DNA from: Halichondria panicea
Taxonomy: Eukaryota > Porifera > Demospongiae > Suberitida > Halichondriidae
Assembly (NCBI RefSeq): GCF_963675165.1
Contig: NC_087377.1
Span: 16,968,518-17,032,517 of the forward strand
Length of the DNA: 64,000 nucleotides
Direction of reading: 5' to 3'
Shown: in pieces, positions 26,301 through 39,418 of the stretch
Position numbering within the stretch: the first letter of the stretch is position 1
Layout of the letters: each line of letters starts with the position of its first letter
Position numbers and translations under genes: made by a program
Notes under the pieces: model-generated
Databases searched by the model: none
Told to the model about the DNA's origin: nothing
What the model saw: the letters and a program-made list of their open reading frames with translations, nothing else

Positions 26301-27743
26301 TAGTCCAAATACACCATCCATGGATATAATTTGAGTTCCATTGCTCTGCACGTAAAAGGTAAGTATAGGCTGCCAGAGTCTAATTGCTATAACAAAACCA
26401 CAAACCTGAGGACAGGCAGGGCAGATAGCTGTAGTGTTCAAGTCAGGAGACAAAAATAGAAGACAGTCGAGTTGATATCTGTTGAACCTGAATGTTAATG
26501 TGAATATGTCGTATTATGTTCTTTCACAATTAATATACCCTACCTATATTCTTCAAACGCATCAATCATGACAGGATAGATCTTCCGGAGCTATAGAAGA
26601 ATAAACAGATTAAAACAACTGACAATTAAAAGTGTGTACCTCAAGCGATTGCTGACGCATGCAACATGTACACCTCATCAGTGCGCAACAATTAATGTAT
26701 AAGTATAACCGACATCAAATTCACATACTTGTTTGCTGATATCTCTTCCAATTTTGTATTCAAGAGAACGACAAAAAGCATCGACACCAATACACCCTTC
26801 CAGCAAAAGTGACTCCATCCATAGTAGCAGATCCTGATGAAATGCTAGGGTGGGAGTTGCTGGTGTCGCTGGCCACATGTTATGCCGCACAAGAGTAACA
26901 GCCTCAGGCTCACACTTGCAGAAGGTTACGCACACACAATGCTGGAAACCTGTAAGTCATTGGATTCTTAGACACAGGCTATATCAGTGTAGTTAAACAA
27001 ATACCTTTAGGGTCAAGACAAACAACTTCTTTTATGTAAGTTGTACAGCAACAGTGAAGTGCTGGAAAGGTTCTCGACTGCTTGAAATAGTATGGGTGAA
27101 GCATTCCATTCTGTAAAATCAGATTGCATGCATTTAATAATCACAAAAATGTACAGCAGTATGTTTGATTAGTGCATACTTTCCAGAGAAAAGGTCGATG
27201 AAAAATATTTGTCAGAGAGTGTACTGAGTCCACATGGTTGGCACAGTAGTATGCCTGTGGTCCACAATCCCGGCAAATTGCAACAGCGGGTTCTTCACAC
27301 TCGGCACACACAGAACAAGGGGAAGGAATTCCGGTTTCTACACTGGCACGTAGCAACTGGACACGCACTTCAGCCCAGTTGTCAGCAGCCTTCTGCTGTC
27401 GCTTCTCATAAGCACTTGAGCTCACTGTGTCTGGAAAAGTGGTGTCATCCTGCCCCGAGCTCTCTGGATCATGATCATGCCACTCACTACTGATTAATAC
27501 ATCTGGAGAGTCGCCACTGATAACATCAGTAGGCCTGCTCGCTCCATGTACATCTACTTCTTCAGCTTCATTTTTATCACTGGAGAGGAGCCTAGTACTG
27601 CTGGAAGAATTAACAGAAGAGGATTCTGGCACAGCAGACAAAGAGAGAGATTTTTTATGCACAGCACGACGTTTTGAAGGAGATACTTCAAAGTAGGAGA
27701 TAGATTGAGACTTAGGCTTCACACTTATCCTTCTCTTGCTCAT
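23366..27743 (-). CDS. KDZ transposase (multi-exon)
   Basis: Exons read on the minus strand: 27743-27180 (Ser-rich, basic start, then the CxC cluster C-S-V-C-A-E-C..C-R-D-C and H-x-D-S-V-H), 27110-27005, 26949-26729 (CVCVTFCKC, WPATPATPTLAF), about 26590-26546, about 26489-26406 (CPACPQ), about 26346-26174 (SMDGVFGLCRKKS), about 25380-25271 (LDETAVFGSMCRHEFP), about 25185-25078 (YDIACLLETHLK), about 25015-24932 (FHVYGHCAFCQ), about 24870-24712 (GLTDGEAMERLWSCL) and 23935-23366. SMDG, YDI and DGE-x-x-ERLW are the signature blocks of Kyakuja-Dileera-Zisupton transposases, which cut and rejoin the element ends in the nucleus. All exons are open with good donors, so this copy could still be functional. 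One or two small exons between 24,700 and 23,935 may be missing from this list. Confidence 0.85.
25875..25995. mobile_element. Small inverted-repeat element in KDZ transposase intron
   Basis: GGTCACTATGGAGTTTTGAG..CTCAGGCCC and its inverted form GGGCC..CAGGTCTCAAAACCCCATAG surround CACCCTCGCTACGCTCGAGATGC. A related shorter piece (TAGAAGCCCTTAGGGCTAGTAG) is near 24100. MITE-like. Confidence 0.45.
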
Positions 27744-28251
27744 GGCCGGCCAGCTAGCTATAGAATATAGATCTAGATCTACCTGATTCTGCAGAGCTAG
27801 CTCAGTGCACCCATAGATAAAAGAGCTCGCTACTTTAGATTAAACTCGGTATAGACTATAGTCAATAGTCACTGCAGCTTACATGCTGACCTTAAGACTA
27901 CTCTAACCATGCGAACCCCCTGAGCTTGCGCATGTACACATGTAGCCTCGATTCGAGGCCGGCCTGAAATCGAGGCTACACGTGTACGTACATTGCATTG
28001 TAATTGTAGTGCTAGTAAAATCTTAGCCTCGATCCCAGGCCGAGTTTAGTAAAATCTGTGCATCAGTTCATATCATGTTGTGAAAATACTGTGGCCTCTG
28101 GATTATTATCAGTGAGTGCAGACAGCTGACAATGAGCTGTTTAACTGTACATGATTTATAGATGTGCCTTGATACAAATTGCACTGCACCGGCCAGAGAG
28201 ATTGCACACATCTATTAAAGAATTTCATTGCTTCCAAACTCTACAGAGAAG

Positions 28252-28651
28252 ATGTCTGACTATCTCACAATAGAAGATCTAGGTGATCTATACATAGCTA
28301 CGTTTGATGCTCGAATCAAGTGGCGAAATTTCTTGCTGGTTCTTAAAATATCCTTGGATACTATCGACAGCATTGGTACGAAATGGAGAGACGATCCTGA
28401 TGACTGCTACTGTGAGGGTTTGAAAGAATGGCTGAAAGGTGGTGAGAGACGCTGGGAAGATGTTGTCAAAGCTTTGTCAAGTCCTATTGTGGGCCACGTT
28501 CACATAGCCAAGACCATCGAGAAAGATCATCTACAGTCTACTGATGCAAGCAATCCTACTGATGTGAAGTCAGAGGGTAAGCACTAGTTCAGCACAGGAA
28601 TGCATATCTCATACATGATGTTAGCTACTATATATTCACCCCCCCCCCCCC

Positions 28652-28694
<43 letters not shown>

Positions 28695-31078
28695 ACACAC
28701 ACAATGTTTTACAGTTGACCAAAATCACCAGAAGATCAATGATGATTTGACTGTTTTCCTAGACGAGCGTCTCGGTAAAGGTGCATTTGGAGCAGTCTTC
28801 AAAGGCAGCTACAAGGGCGAGATATGTGCAGTCAAAGTGCTGCTTCACGATGCTATGGAGATGCAGGCAAGTATTCCTGTCGGCAAAAACGAAGAAGCTA
28901 GCAATGCAATTGATCGTGAGAGTGATTTTCTCAAGTCGTTCCAGCACCCAAACGTTGTTCAGTTTTTGTCGACTGCCAAGCACCCAAAATCAGGGAGTAC
29001 AATCCTCGTTGTTGAGCTAATGGATTACAATCTGAGATCCTATTTCTCTGGCCTTGATGAAGAGTCCCTCACTAGCGAATGTGAAATTAGCCTCATCAAA
29101 GACATGGCTTGTGGTCTGGCCTACATTCACAGCAAGCAGATTATCCACCGTGACCTCTGTGGCGATAACGTCTTGCTGAAGCTAACACGATCAGTGCCTG
29201 TTGCAAAGATTTCTGACTTTGGCATGTCACGGCTATATGATTCCTCCAAGCTTAGCCACACCCTCACAGCCATTGGTCACCGTATGGGGTATCTACCTCT
29301 CGAGGCTATTCGATTCGAAGAGGAGAAATACGATAGCAGCTTGGATGTGTTTTCCTATGGGGCGATTGTGACGCAGATTGTTTGCAGGCTGGGGACGATC
29401 AAATCAGCCAAGGATCGATCATTCCATGTTGCCCAGATCCCTCTCACACACAGGTTGAGGAAGCTTATCGACAATTGCTTACAAGAAGACATGAGGAGGA
29501 GACCATCTGCCAGGGACATCTGTGAGTCAATTATAATTATGTGTTTACGTTGTAACTATAATGATATTCGCTGTATAATGTTGGTTGTTTACTTTAGATG
29601 CTTACCTGACAAGAGGCTCGGACACAGTGGAGGCAACAAAGAGGGAGTCAAAACACACTGGACCAGTCAAGAAGGTGCGTACATGTAGTGTGATAATGAG
29701 ATTCCCACAGCAACAATAGTATTGTACCTTAACATGCATGGATGCTGTCTCATGTTTTAATCACATCCATTTGAGTGTTATGTACTTCCTTGTGAAAATT
29801 GTTGCTTGTTCTTGTTCTGTAGAATTTCCACTAATGATATTCATGTCTGTGTTTTTTAATTCCCTTGTACAGGCACACAGGGAACAAATCGAGCACAAAG
29901 ATGCTGAGCTGGTCAGGAGAGACGCCATCATTCTGAATAACAGCAGAGACAAGTGAGACAAAATACACAATTATTATTATTATTACAGAGCTATAGTAGA
30001 AGCTTTGATCTTATGATCGTACTATACATTCTATTAGACTGGTGGGCGTGTCCTCTTAAGCTAATTAGAGAAAGTGATTTAGTGTGCATGCAATTATTGC
30101 TACAAGTAACACTCGCTTGTTAGTAGACACTATCCTAAATTACACTCATTCATTATTCAGGGTCCCCCTTCCAGAGAGTTGAGACCTCCACTCACTCTGA
30201 AATGGAGGAGAGGAAAAGACATGCCAATCAAGATGAGCTTCTCGGTACAGAGTGTTGTTATCGGTGACACGGTGCATGTTGGTGGAGGTGATGCAGGCTA
30301 TGATCGTGACATGTGTACAGTGATGAAGCTCGAGCAAGATCAATGGACCGAACTACCAGAGTACACTGCCAAGTACTCCACTATGACATCACTCGCTAAT
30401 CGACTAGTGCTGGTGGGAGGACAGGATCCAAGAAACAACAAACGCACCAATCAGCTTGCAGTGTTTGAATCAGGGGAATGGACTCACCCGTACCCACCAA
30501 TGAACATTGCTCGTGATTCCTTAACAGCTGTCTCTTTCAACAACCACATCATTGTAGCTGGTGGGCGTGATGATGAAGTACGTACCTCCTCTGTGGAGGT
30601 GTTGGACGTGGCATCAAAAAGATGGTACATTGCTCAGTCACTACCTAACCCACGATCAGTACTGAAATCGACTCTCATAGGAAACACACTCTACCTAATG
30701 GGAGGGTTCGATCACATTGGGGCAACCAATACAGTGCATCACGTCGACCTCAATGAACTCATTGCAAAGGCCCTTTCCAACCTGGACACACCCACTCTCT
30801 GGCAGACCTTACAGGAAGTACCATTCAAGTGGTCAGCTCCTCTCAGTATTGGGAGGTCACTATTAGCCGTTGGTGGACAGGTCGACAGATTCCACCTAAG
30901 TTCATCGATCCTCCTCTACCAGCCTGACACCAGGAGGTGGGTGGAAGTGGGAGACCTGCCTACTGCACAACTCAGCTGCACATGCTCAGTACTTCCTAGT
31001 GGAGAGGTCATTGTAGCCGGAGGAGAGACAGGTGTATACACTCCAACTGTTGATTTCTTCTCTATAAGTGCTAATTAG
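28252..31078 (+). pseudogene. Gene A2: Death - kinase - coil - Kelch, frameshift in coil exon
   Basis: Exons: 28247-28576 (ATG 28252), 28715-29521, 29598-29674, 29873-29952, 30161-31078. The Death domain (WRDDPDDCYCEGLKEWL) and the whole kinase are open: GKGAFGAV, CAVK, HRDLCGDNVLL, DFGMSR, LPLEA, DVFSYG, RRRPSARD. The coil exon is 80 rather than 75 bases because of a 5-base insertion (ATTC-TGAAT-AACAG), which shifts the Kelch exon out of frame. If that exon is skipped, exon 3b (ending 29674, phase 0) joins Kelch in frame. The donor after the coil exon is CAA|GTGAGA instead of CAG|GTGAGA. Its promoter is separated from the USF copy by the KDZ insertion. The (C)16(AC)n tract before the kinase exon lies in the intron. 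Confidence 0.75.
30161..31078 (+). other. Kelch exon of A2
   Basis: Open for 305 codons after the usual CATTATTCAG acceptor, six blades. Distinct residues at variable sites: KMSFS, GGDAGYD, KYSTM, GGQDP, GGRDDEV, GGFDHIG, FKWSA, GGQVDRFHL, AQLSC, GGETGVY. Framework sequence is near-identical to the other five. Confidence 0.85.
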
Positions 31079-31265
31079 TTATTTTGTTAATTGTTTCTCT
31101 TTAATTGTGTGATGAGTTTATAACGATATTGATATTTTTATCATGTTGAGTAATTGCAACAGAATTTTATTGCATATAATTATAGTTATTATGATGACAT
31201 GAAGTGGTACATACATAATTACATTGCCAGAAAATAGTACAAAAACAGAATAATATTTAACGGTC

Positions 31266-31916
31266 TCATAACAAGTTCAGGTCCTTGGTTGGGGTCTTGT
31301 CCGAGGGTAGGGTGGACGCCTTCTCCCAGAATCCAAGGTCTATCTCCTCTTCCGAGTCAGACAGTGAGGGGTGGGGCTCGGGAACTGAGGGGTTAAAGAG
31401 TCACATGATCATAGTCGTAATGAGTGGAAGTTTGAGGGCTTAGGAAGTAAGGGGTGAGAAAATCACATGATAACAGTAGCTATAATTTATACTGGCTAAA
31501 TGCAAAATGGCTCAACTATGATAAAAGGGACACCACACACACACCACATGAAGTGCCTACCCACACAGTGTTATACAATAGTAAGTAGTGTACAATAGTA
31601 TGGCTAAGCAAGTAATAAAATAAAACTAGACTATAGGCTGAAACTTTTGAGAAAGGAGTTTTAGTAGAATCATAGACACGTACTTTATTGCACTACATAA
31701 TTATACTTCCAGTGAAACAGTAAAACAGTAGCTGTACTCTATAATTTATAAAACCCCTATAGAGTGACAAGATTAAGTAGGCAATTACAAGAAAACGTAT
31801 GTACAGGTGTATCGATCACTGCAACTCTACACACTAACTGACGTGACACAACTCACTAGTCGAGCCACTTTGATTTCTTGCTCTTGGACTTAAACAGAGC
31901 CGAGTCAGCACTCATC
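31266..31916 (-). CDS. Minus-strand exons of alpha tail, copy 2
   Basis: 31384-31266 encodes the PEPHPSLSDSEEEID..KDLNLL-stop exon and 31916-31856 the SADSALFKSKSKKSKWLD-stop exon, both with intact acceptors as in the first tail. Sequence between them shows no gene. Which of the two ends belongs to which transcript is not clear. Confidence 0.42.
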
Positions 31917-32333
31917 CTGTGCAACAGAGAACAGCTAGCTACTTAAGTTCTTGGGAGACAATAAAGAGAGTGATACTTTATCTGATACTTTATCTGCATT
32001 CAAGTGGTTGTATAGTGATATACAGTGTTAGCATGTACCGTAGCAGGTGAGGTGCAACATTTCACGTTTTTCGGGGCAGAGCAGCTAACGTGAACATTAA
32101 AACTGGGATAAAGCTATTGATGGGTGTGGTTTTCTAACATTGATACGTGAATATTAGACCCCATGAACATTTCTGATAGCCCAAGAGCCGCTATACAGCA
32201 AAACTAAGGATTATGATGACTGTTTTACAAAACACTACACGATGACCTTTACCTAGTATGCTCCAATATAATACTAAGATCTTACCTAACATAACACGAT
32301 ATAATAACTGTAAGTAAATAACAGGACCTTTAC

Positions 32334-33485
32334 CTAATAGCGAGAGGTACTTCTCTTTGTACTCATTTTTCCGCTCCTTCTCAAAGTCCTTACGTAAACT
32401 TTTACCTCCAGTTTGGTGACACAAGCAGAAACGGAATTATTTTGCTCCTGTAGGGCAGAGGCTGAGGACTCGATAGTCGCCTTGTCTCTGTGGCAGGGGT
32501 GAGTGAGGGGGCGGGTGTGTGTGTGTGTGTGTGTGTGTGTGCAGAGAAATAAGGGTAACTAGTAAAATCATAAATTCAATAATAATTATGACATGAAATT
32601 ATAGAGAGAAATGGAAGGAATACAGATGACCTTAATCAAAAACTTGCAGTTAAGCATGGGCTTATAATCGAGTAAGCGCTAATAATACAGTTTCTACAGG
32701 TACAATAACCAATACTCTAGCCTTTATAGGAGTACTAAAACAGAGCACTGGTTTGGTGGCAACATTCCTGTCCTATGAATTGCATTTTATGATGTGTTCA
32801 AATAGTTATTCATGGACATAGGCACGTAAACCACAAATTAGAACTAACAATTAACAAACGCATATAAATAAGCATAATCACAATTTGCAGAACGGAGCTT
32901 TGACTCCAACATGGTCTCAGACAAGGCCCAAGGCTACGGCCCAAAGGCCCTGTCAGGCAGAAATATGACTTGTGCATAAACAAATGGCTCTGGCCAAACA
33001 CAAAAAGTGTGAAAACTCCTAATATTGATTCCAGTAGGACACTTCTAGGGGAGTTGTCCTTTTGGGTACTACAGAGCATTTATGAAGTCCACTGCTAAGC
33101 AACAATTATACAACCAACTGAAAATGCATTCTCAATATGCAATAATAATTAGATGTCCTTTTTGCCAGCTAGTTTCGTAGTTCTGGATGGGGATCAATCC
33201 CGTACATGTACAATGCTAATACTAAGATCATCATGGCAGATTGTTCATGCATGCACGAGCTCAAAGACAGATTATTATGGCCTGGGGTATGCACATTTTG
33301 ACATTCGAAATTCGGGAAAAGCTATTTCACAATTATAATATGATTGCATTTACCGGAGGTGTGGAGGAGGCAGTGACCACTGGAGAGAAGCTTGCTCTCG
33401 GAGGTTTGAACTCTTAGGCATTCAGCTTGAACTTGACGTCTTTGCATTGGGGTTCAGCTTGAACATGGCCCTGAGGAATTGCAAA
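32334..33485 (-). CDS. Coil and PAM2-like exons of alpha tail, copy 2
   Basis: 33485-33354 is the PAM2-like exon (LNAQEFKPP, one codon shorter at its end than copy 1 because three bases are lost), and about 32490-32334 are the coil frames (TIESSASALQEQNN; DFEKERKNEYKEKYLSLL). The 32,500-32,545 (GT)n run and the intervening 800 bp contain nothing further that I can identify. Confidence 0.4.
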
Positions 33486-34389
33486 CTCAGTACATGTACA
33501 CGTGCATGTACTAAACTATGCGTGTTATTTAAATATTGTCCACGCTTATTTTCCACAATTTGGGCATGAATTTCATATTGATTTAAGCACACTATGCACT
33601 ATAAAGAAGCTACCGTATATAGCGGGTATATTTCGAGGGTATTAAAAAGGTAAACTGGCGCGTAGCCAACTGCTTATCAGTCACTCGTCTCAGCGGAATA
33701 TACGGATCATAATTATGACACTACCAAACATGAATATCATTATAGATAATGTGGTTAAATTTTGCTACGAGATTTAGCTACTATGGAATGTATTGAATCC
33801 CCTGAAGTGTAAGTGCGGTTACAATTACAGGGATAATATGACGTTGAGCAATCTGATAGGCTGCAATGCTCGTTGCAGCTGAGACGAGTGACTGATAGGC
33901 AGTTTGCCAGTCCCTCGCATGCGTAGGCTCCTCAACATACATATACTATTTACTAGTTTACAACAGTTTTTCCGGACCATCCAAATACAATATTTGGGTA
34001 CAGTGAACATGACAATGTTGGCAGTAGGTATATCCTATCAGGCTATTAAATAACAACACTATCACTCACTCATCATCCTGAGTTTGTCATCAGACTTGCA
34101 TCTTTACAAGCAGCTTCGTCATGTAGGATCATCTGATTGGCCAGGAACTTGCCATTCCCACCTCCTCAGCAATGGTCTCTCTCCATAGTTCTGGCTATGT
34201 CACTGTGGTCTACAAATTATAGGACTGGACAAAGCCTTCACCTAACACTGAGACAATAGTTAGCCACTTGCTCTATGTTCCATGGGTGCTGGGTGACCAC
34301 GTGGTTGGCTGATTCAGCTGTTATTGCATGTGATTGGACATTGGAATAGGAAAAAGGGCGTATCTTGTACATCTTGTAGCTAGCTGGAG

Positions 34390-34679
34390 TAGTCTCGTGG
34401 ACCAGCCGATATAATTATTATCGTCTGGCAAATACAATGAGCTACTTGTGCAGCGGTCTAAGTAGCTGTTTGCATTGATAAGTGGTTAGTGGTTGGAGGA
34501 CAGATGTGTGAAACCACATAATTAAATCTACTTTTAGCTAGTAATGCAGCTGTGTGGTTTCACAACTTACTACAAACACTTATCAGCCACTTAGAGCGCC
34601 ATGATATTTGTGGCATGGTCAACACAACTTTCTACGGTGAAATTGGCCAGACCTCTTTCAGGCTGGGTCCGCGAGACTA
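34390..34679. mobile_element. hAT-like MITE in the B2 promoter or 5' leader
   Basis: TAGTCTCGTGGACCAGCC at the left and GGCTGGGTCCGCGAGACTA at the right are inverted ends. The 8-bp direct repeat AGCTGGAG flanks it (34382-34389, 34680-34687). B1 shows the empty site (TTGTAGCTAGCTAGCTGAG). It lies between the E-box at 34298 and the ATG at 34722. Confidence 0.8.
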
Positions 34680-34721
34680 AGCTGGAGTGAGTCGCTAGCT
34701 AGCTAGCTGAGTCAACTAGCA

Positions 34722-37700
34722 ATGTTTTCTTTGCGAGATGATGCTAACTTGAGGGAGTTTGTGCTGGAGAATGTGGAGCACTTTGGAGAGGAGAGAGTTC
34801 TAGGAAGTGGCTCCTATGGCTCTGTTCAAGAGGTCAGTCACTGCATGCTCTGTTTTTGTGCACTGTCTCTAGTGTATCTGCTAGCTATTCAAGTGTGACT
34901 GCCTCCATGCACAGGTGATGATCAATGGTGAAGTGTATGCAGCCAAGAAGATCCACGAGGTTCTCCTGGAGACGGACGAGCGTGGTGGAGTGGCCAACCT
35001 AGCTGGGAACTACCGCCGAGAGTGTCGACTCATGGCTCGCATCCGTCACCCCAACATCACCCAGTTTATTGGGCTGTGTTTCGTTACTGGCTCTCGACTG
35101 CCCCTTCTGGTCATGGAGAGGCTAGACTCAAGTCTGGACGATCTCCTGGAGTCCACCCCCAACATCCCCCTCTCTGTCACCCAGTACATTCTGGTCTGTG
35201 TGGCTCGAGGGCTGCTCCACCTGCATCGTGAATCCGTGGTCCATCGTGACCTCACTGCCAGGAACGTCCCACTGACAGCATCTCTGAGAGCCAAGATCAC
35301 AGACTTTGGTAACTCTCGTATCGTGAATCTGGAGCCTGGTCGACTGGCCAGGACTCTGACGAGGTTTCCTGGGACACTGGTGTACATGCCGCCCGAGGCC
35401 CTCTCTGACAGAGGCCACAGTGTGTACGGACCCAGTCTGGACGTCTTCTCTTTCGGAGTGCTGCAACTGTTTGCACTCACACAAGTATGTGTGTAGTTAA
35501 TGATATTCATAGGTTAGATTCCTGGTGACCTTTTATGCAGTGAATTACCTTATAAGTAGTGTGGTTGTATGTGTTGGGGAGATCCCCCTTTAATATTGTT
35601 GACCTTCAGCAAATGCATTTTATATGTATGATTGTGAATATACGTGCACTCCTTTTCTCCATACATACAGACATACATAAAAACAATCATGACAGTCAGT
35701 ATTCACATGTTCTTCCACTCGTGTCATTGGACTAGGTGTTTCCAGGAGATCTCCTTGCCCCCACGTACAGCGACCCCAACAACCCAGACCACCTCCTGGC
35801 TCGCTCAGAGTTTGAGCGTCGAGGTCCCTACACGGCTCTCCTTGAGAGGAGTCTGGCGGGTGGACGTGAGCACCCTCTGTTTGGTCTGGTGAGGGAGTGT
35901 CTGGCCAACACCCTAGAGAGAAGACCGACCACCGCTGAGCTCCTCTCGTCTCTGGAGGAGGTGGGGAGGGAGATGGACGGAGGACTGCTCCAGCTGGACA
36001 TTGCACGAGTGAAGACTGCCAGGACCCTCAGGGCAAAGGAGAAGAGGATAGAGGCTCTACAGGTGAGTCCAGTCTAGTGAGCTAGTGGGTGCAAGGGTCT
36101 GACACTGCATGCTGTACTCTGTTCTCAGAGAGAGGTGGTCCAGAAGGACAGGATACTGGAGAGGAAAGATGAGCAAATAGTACAGAAAGATGAACAACTT
36201 ACTGAGAAAGATGAGCAACTTACTGAGAAAGATGTACTTCTTGTGCAAAAAGACGATCAACTAGATCAAAAAGACGGACTTCTGACACAAAAAGATGAGC
36301 TACTTGTTCAAAAAGATGAGGAAGTAGCAGACAAATATACTCAGCTGGCTAGACTGCAACAGGTCAGCAGAACCAGTTTATTTCGTTTATTATAAGCTAT
36401 TTTGTTCCACGAGCTAGCATGTTAATAACCTTTTTTTATACAGATATTGAATAGTGTCCGTGCTAATGCTGCCACCAAAGATGGTGTGATTGCTGACAAG
36501 GACAGACAACTCAATGAACAAGAGTCAAGGATCACTGATTTCATTTCCCAGAGAGAGGCTGCTCTAGTTGAGAGGGCCGCTCTCTTACAGGTATTATAGT
36601 AGTCACCAAATGCACACACTCTTATACGCTAGTATTATACTACAATAATGATATTTGTTTGCGTACATGTAGCTAAGTGTGTCGATGAGATTCCAACAAT
36701 AGTAGTATACCTCAACAATTGATGCTATTGTATAAATCATGTTAAGCTGCTAAATACACATCCGTTTGAGTGTGCCTATAATTATGTACTTCCTTTAGCG
36801 GAAATTGTTGTTCTCGTTCTGTTGTAGAATTTCCACAATGTTATTCACGTCTGTGTTTTAATTCAAAGATTTCCACCAACGTTCCCCTGTACAGGCACAC
36901 AGGGAACAGACTGAGCACAAAGATGCTGAGCTGGTCAGGAGAGACGCCATCATTCAACAGCAGAGACTGGTGACACAAAATGCACCATTATATTATTGCA
37001 GAGCTATAGTAGAAGCTTTGATCTCTTATAATCGTACTGTACATTCTATTAGACTGATGGGCGTGGCCTCTTAAGCTAATTAGAGAAAGTGATTTAGTGT
37101 GCATGCAATTATTGCTACAAGTAACACTCGCTTGTTAGTAGACACTATCCTAATTACACTCATTCATTATTCAGGGTCCCCCTCCCAGAGAGTTGAGACC
37201 TCCACTCACTCTGAAATGGAGAAGAAGAAAATACATGCCAATCAAGATGGGTACCTCGGTACAGAGTGTTGTTATCGGTGACACGGTGTATGTTGGTGGA
37301 GGTAGTGCAGACAATGATCGTGACAGGTGTACAGTGATAAAGCTCGAGCAAGATCAATGGACCAAACTACCAGGGTACACCACCAAGTGGTTTGCTATGA
37401 CATCACTCGCTAATCGACTAGTGCTGGTGGGAGGACATGATCCAAGAAACAACAAACGCACCAATCAGCTTGCAGTGTTTGAATCAGGGAAATGGACTCA
37501 CCCGTACCTACCAATGAACATTGCTCGTTCTTCCTCAACAGTTGTCTCCTTCAACAACCACATCATTGTAGCTGGTGGGCGTAATGAAGAACCTACCTCC
37601 TCTGTGGAGGTGTTGGACGTGGCATCGAGAAGATGGTACATTGCTCAGTCACTACCTAACCCACGATCAGGACTTAAATCGACTCTCATAGGAAACACCC

Positions 37701-38101
37701 TCTACCTAATGGGAGGGTGGGATCACACTGGGTGTGCAACCAAGACAGTGCACCACGTCGACCTCAATGAACTGATTGCAAAGGCCCATTCGAACCTGGA
37801 CACACCCACTCTCTGGCAGACCTTACAGGAAGTACCACTCATGTGGTCAGCTCCTCTCAGTATTGGGAGGTCACTATTAGCCGTTGGTGGACGAGACGAC
37901 AGACGCAACCCAAGATCATCGATCCACCTCTACCAGCCTGACACCAGGAGGTGGGTGAAAGTGGGAGACCTGCCTACTGCACGATACTGCTGCACATGCT
38001 CAGTAGTTCCTAGTGGAGAGGTCATTGTAGCCGGAGGACAGACAAAACTGTTTACTGCATATACTCCAACTGTTGATTTCTTCTCTATAAGTGCTAATTA
38101 G
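34722..38101 (+). CDS. Gene B2: TK/TKL-like kinase - long coil - Kelch propeller
   Basis: Exons 34722-34832, 34915-35484, 35736-36062, 36129-36362, 36444-36590, 36895-36969, 37175-38101. Lengths are identical to B1 in every exon (796 codons) and open throughout. The kinase differs from B1 at few sites, one of them inside the catalytic loop: HRDLTARNVPL against HRDLTARNVLL. The coil has D-to-Y in ADKYTQL, and the last coil exon ends QRL rather than QRQ. The Kelch exon shows its own set of variable residues (GGSADND, TKWFAM, GGHDP, RSSSTV, GGRNEEP, GGWDHTGC). A Pro next to the loop could weaken activity, but the rest looks functional. Confidence 0.85.
37175..38101 (+). other. Kelch exon of B2
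   Basis: Six blades, 308 codons, ending TPTVDFFSISAN-stop. The block from RNNKRTNQLAVF to GGRNEEPTSS is shared exactly with the orphan exon 250 bp downstream, so the two have exchanged or duplicated sequence recently. Confidence 0.85.
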
Positions 38102-38350
38102 TTAATTTGTTAAAAATTGCTTCTCTTTGATATTGTGCGTTAACGATAATTATGAATTTTTTTATTATGTTCTAAAGTTGCAACAGAATTTCATCGTACA
38201 TAGTTAATACGATGGCATGAAGTGGTACGTACAAGAACAAACAAAGTAATATTTAACAGTTGGTTTCTCTTTGCAATCTTGATATTATTATCTTGCATGT
38301 CGGAAAAAAAACTTTTTTATTAAGTCCAACAAAAATATGACATAAGACAT

Positions 38351-38999
38351 TCCAAGAAACAACAAACGCACCAATCAGCTTGCAGTGTTTGAATCAGGGA
38401 AATGGACTCACCCGTACCTACCAATGAACATTGCTCGTTCTTCCTCAACAGTTGTCTCCTTCAACAACCACATCATTGTAGCTGGTGGGCGTAATGAAGA
38501 ACCTACCTCCTCTGTGGAGGTGTTGGACGTGGCATCAAGAAGATGGTACATTGCTCAGTCACTACCTAACCCACGATCAGTACTGAAATCGACTCTCATT
38601 GGAAACATCCTCTACCTAATGGGAGGGTACGATCACACTGGGTGGGCAACCAAGACAGTGCACCACGTCAACCTCAATGAACTCATTGCAAAGGTCCTTT
38701 CCAACCTGGACACACCCACTCTCTGGCAGACCTTACAGGAAGTACCACTCGTGTGGTCAGCTCCTCTCAGTATTGGGAGGTCACTATTAGCCATTGGTGG
38801 GCGGGAAGACAGAGCCAACCCAAGTTCATCGATCCACCTCTACCAGCCTGACACCAGGAGGTGGGTGAAAGTGGGAGACCTGCCTACTACACGATATTGC
38901 TGCACATGCTCAGTACTTCCTAGTGGAGAGGTCATTGTAGCCGGAGGACGGACAGATTCATTTGAAACTGTTGATTTTTTCTCTATAAGTGCTAATTAG
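38351..38999 (+). pseudogene. Orphan partial Kelch exon
   Basis: It begins abruptly inside blade 2 (CCAAGAAACAACAAACGCACC) with no acceptor or upstream coil exon and stays open to TAG. The first 230 bp equal B2; after PNPRS it diverges to its own variable residues (VLKSTLIGNI, GGYDHTGWA, GGREDRANP, TTRYCC, GGRTDSFETVDFF). No head exists for it, so it is either debris of unequal crossing-over or a reservoir for conversion of the other Kelch exons. Confidence 0.75.
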
Positions 39000-39105
39000 T
39001 TATTTTATTATTGTTTCTCTTTAATTGTGCGATGAGTTTATAACGATATTGATATTCATTTATAATAATGTTGAAGTTGCAACAGAATTTTATCGCATAT
39101 AATTA

Positions 39106-39333
39106 TACCGTATAGCGCGAAATTTTCGAGGGGCTTAATTTTCGCGGATTTCGTGGGTTAGAATCCTACACGAAAATTAAGTCCACGAAAATTGAATTAC
39201 CTACTATAGCATGCATAGATTTAAAGGCGTGGCTTCCGGTAAGCAGTCATTCCGCGAACATTGTGCAACGAAATAGCTTTTAGAGGCTAATCCACGAAAT
39301 ATAAGTGCCTCGAAAATTTCGCGCTATACGGTA
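39106..39333. mobile_element. Complete MITE with TACCGTATAGCGCG ends
   Basis: TACCGTATAGCGCGAAATTT and AAATTTCGCGCTATACGGTA bound 228 bp at a TA target. Relatives: 14049 (truncated), 39987-40196, 53600-53783 (CCGTATGCCGG variant). Non-autonomous, Tc1/mariner-like by its TA site. Confidence 0.7.
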
Positions 39334-39418
39334 GTTATTATGATGACATGAAGTGGTACATACATAATTACATTGCCAGAAAATAGTACAAAAACAGACA
39401 AAATAATATTTAACAGTC

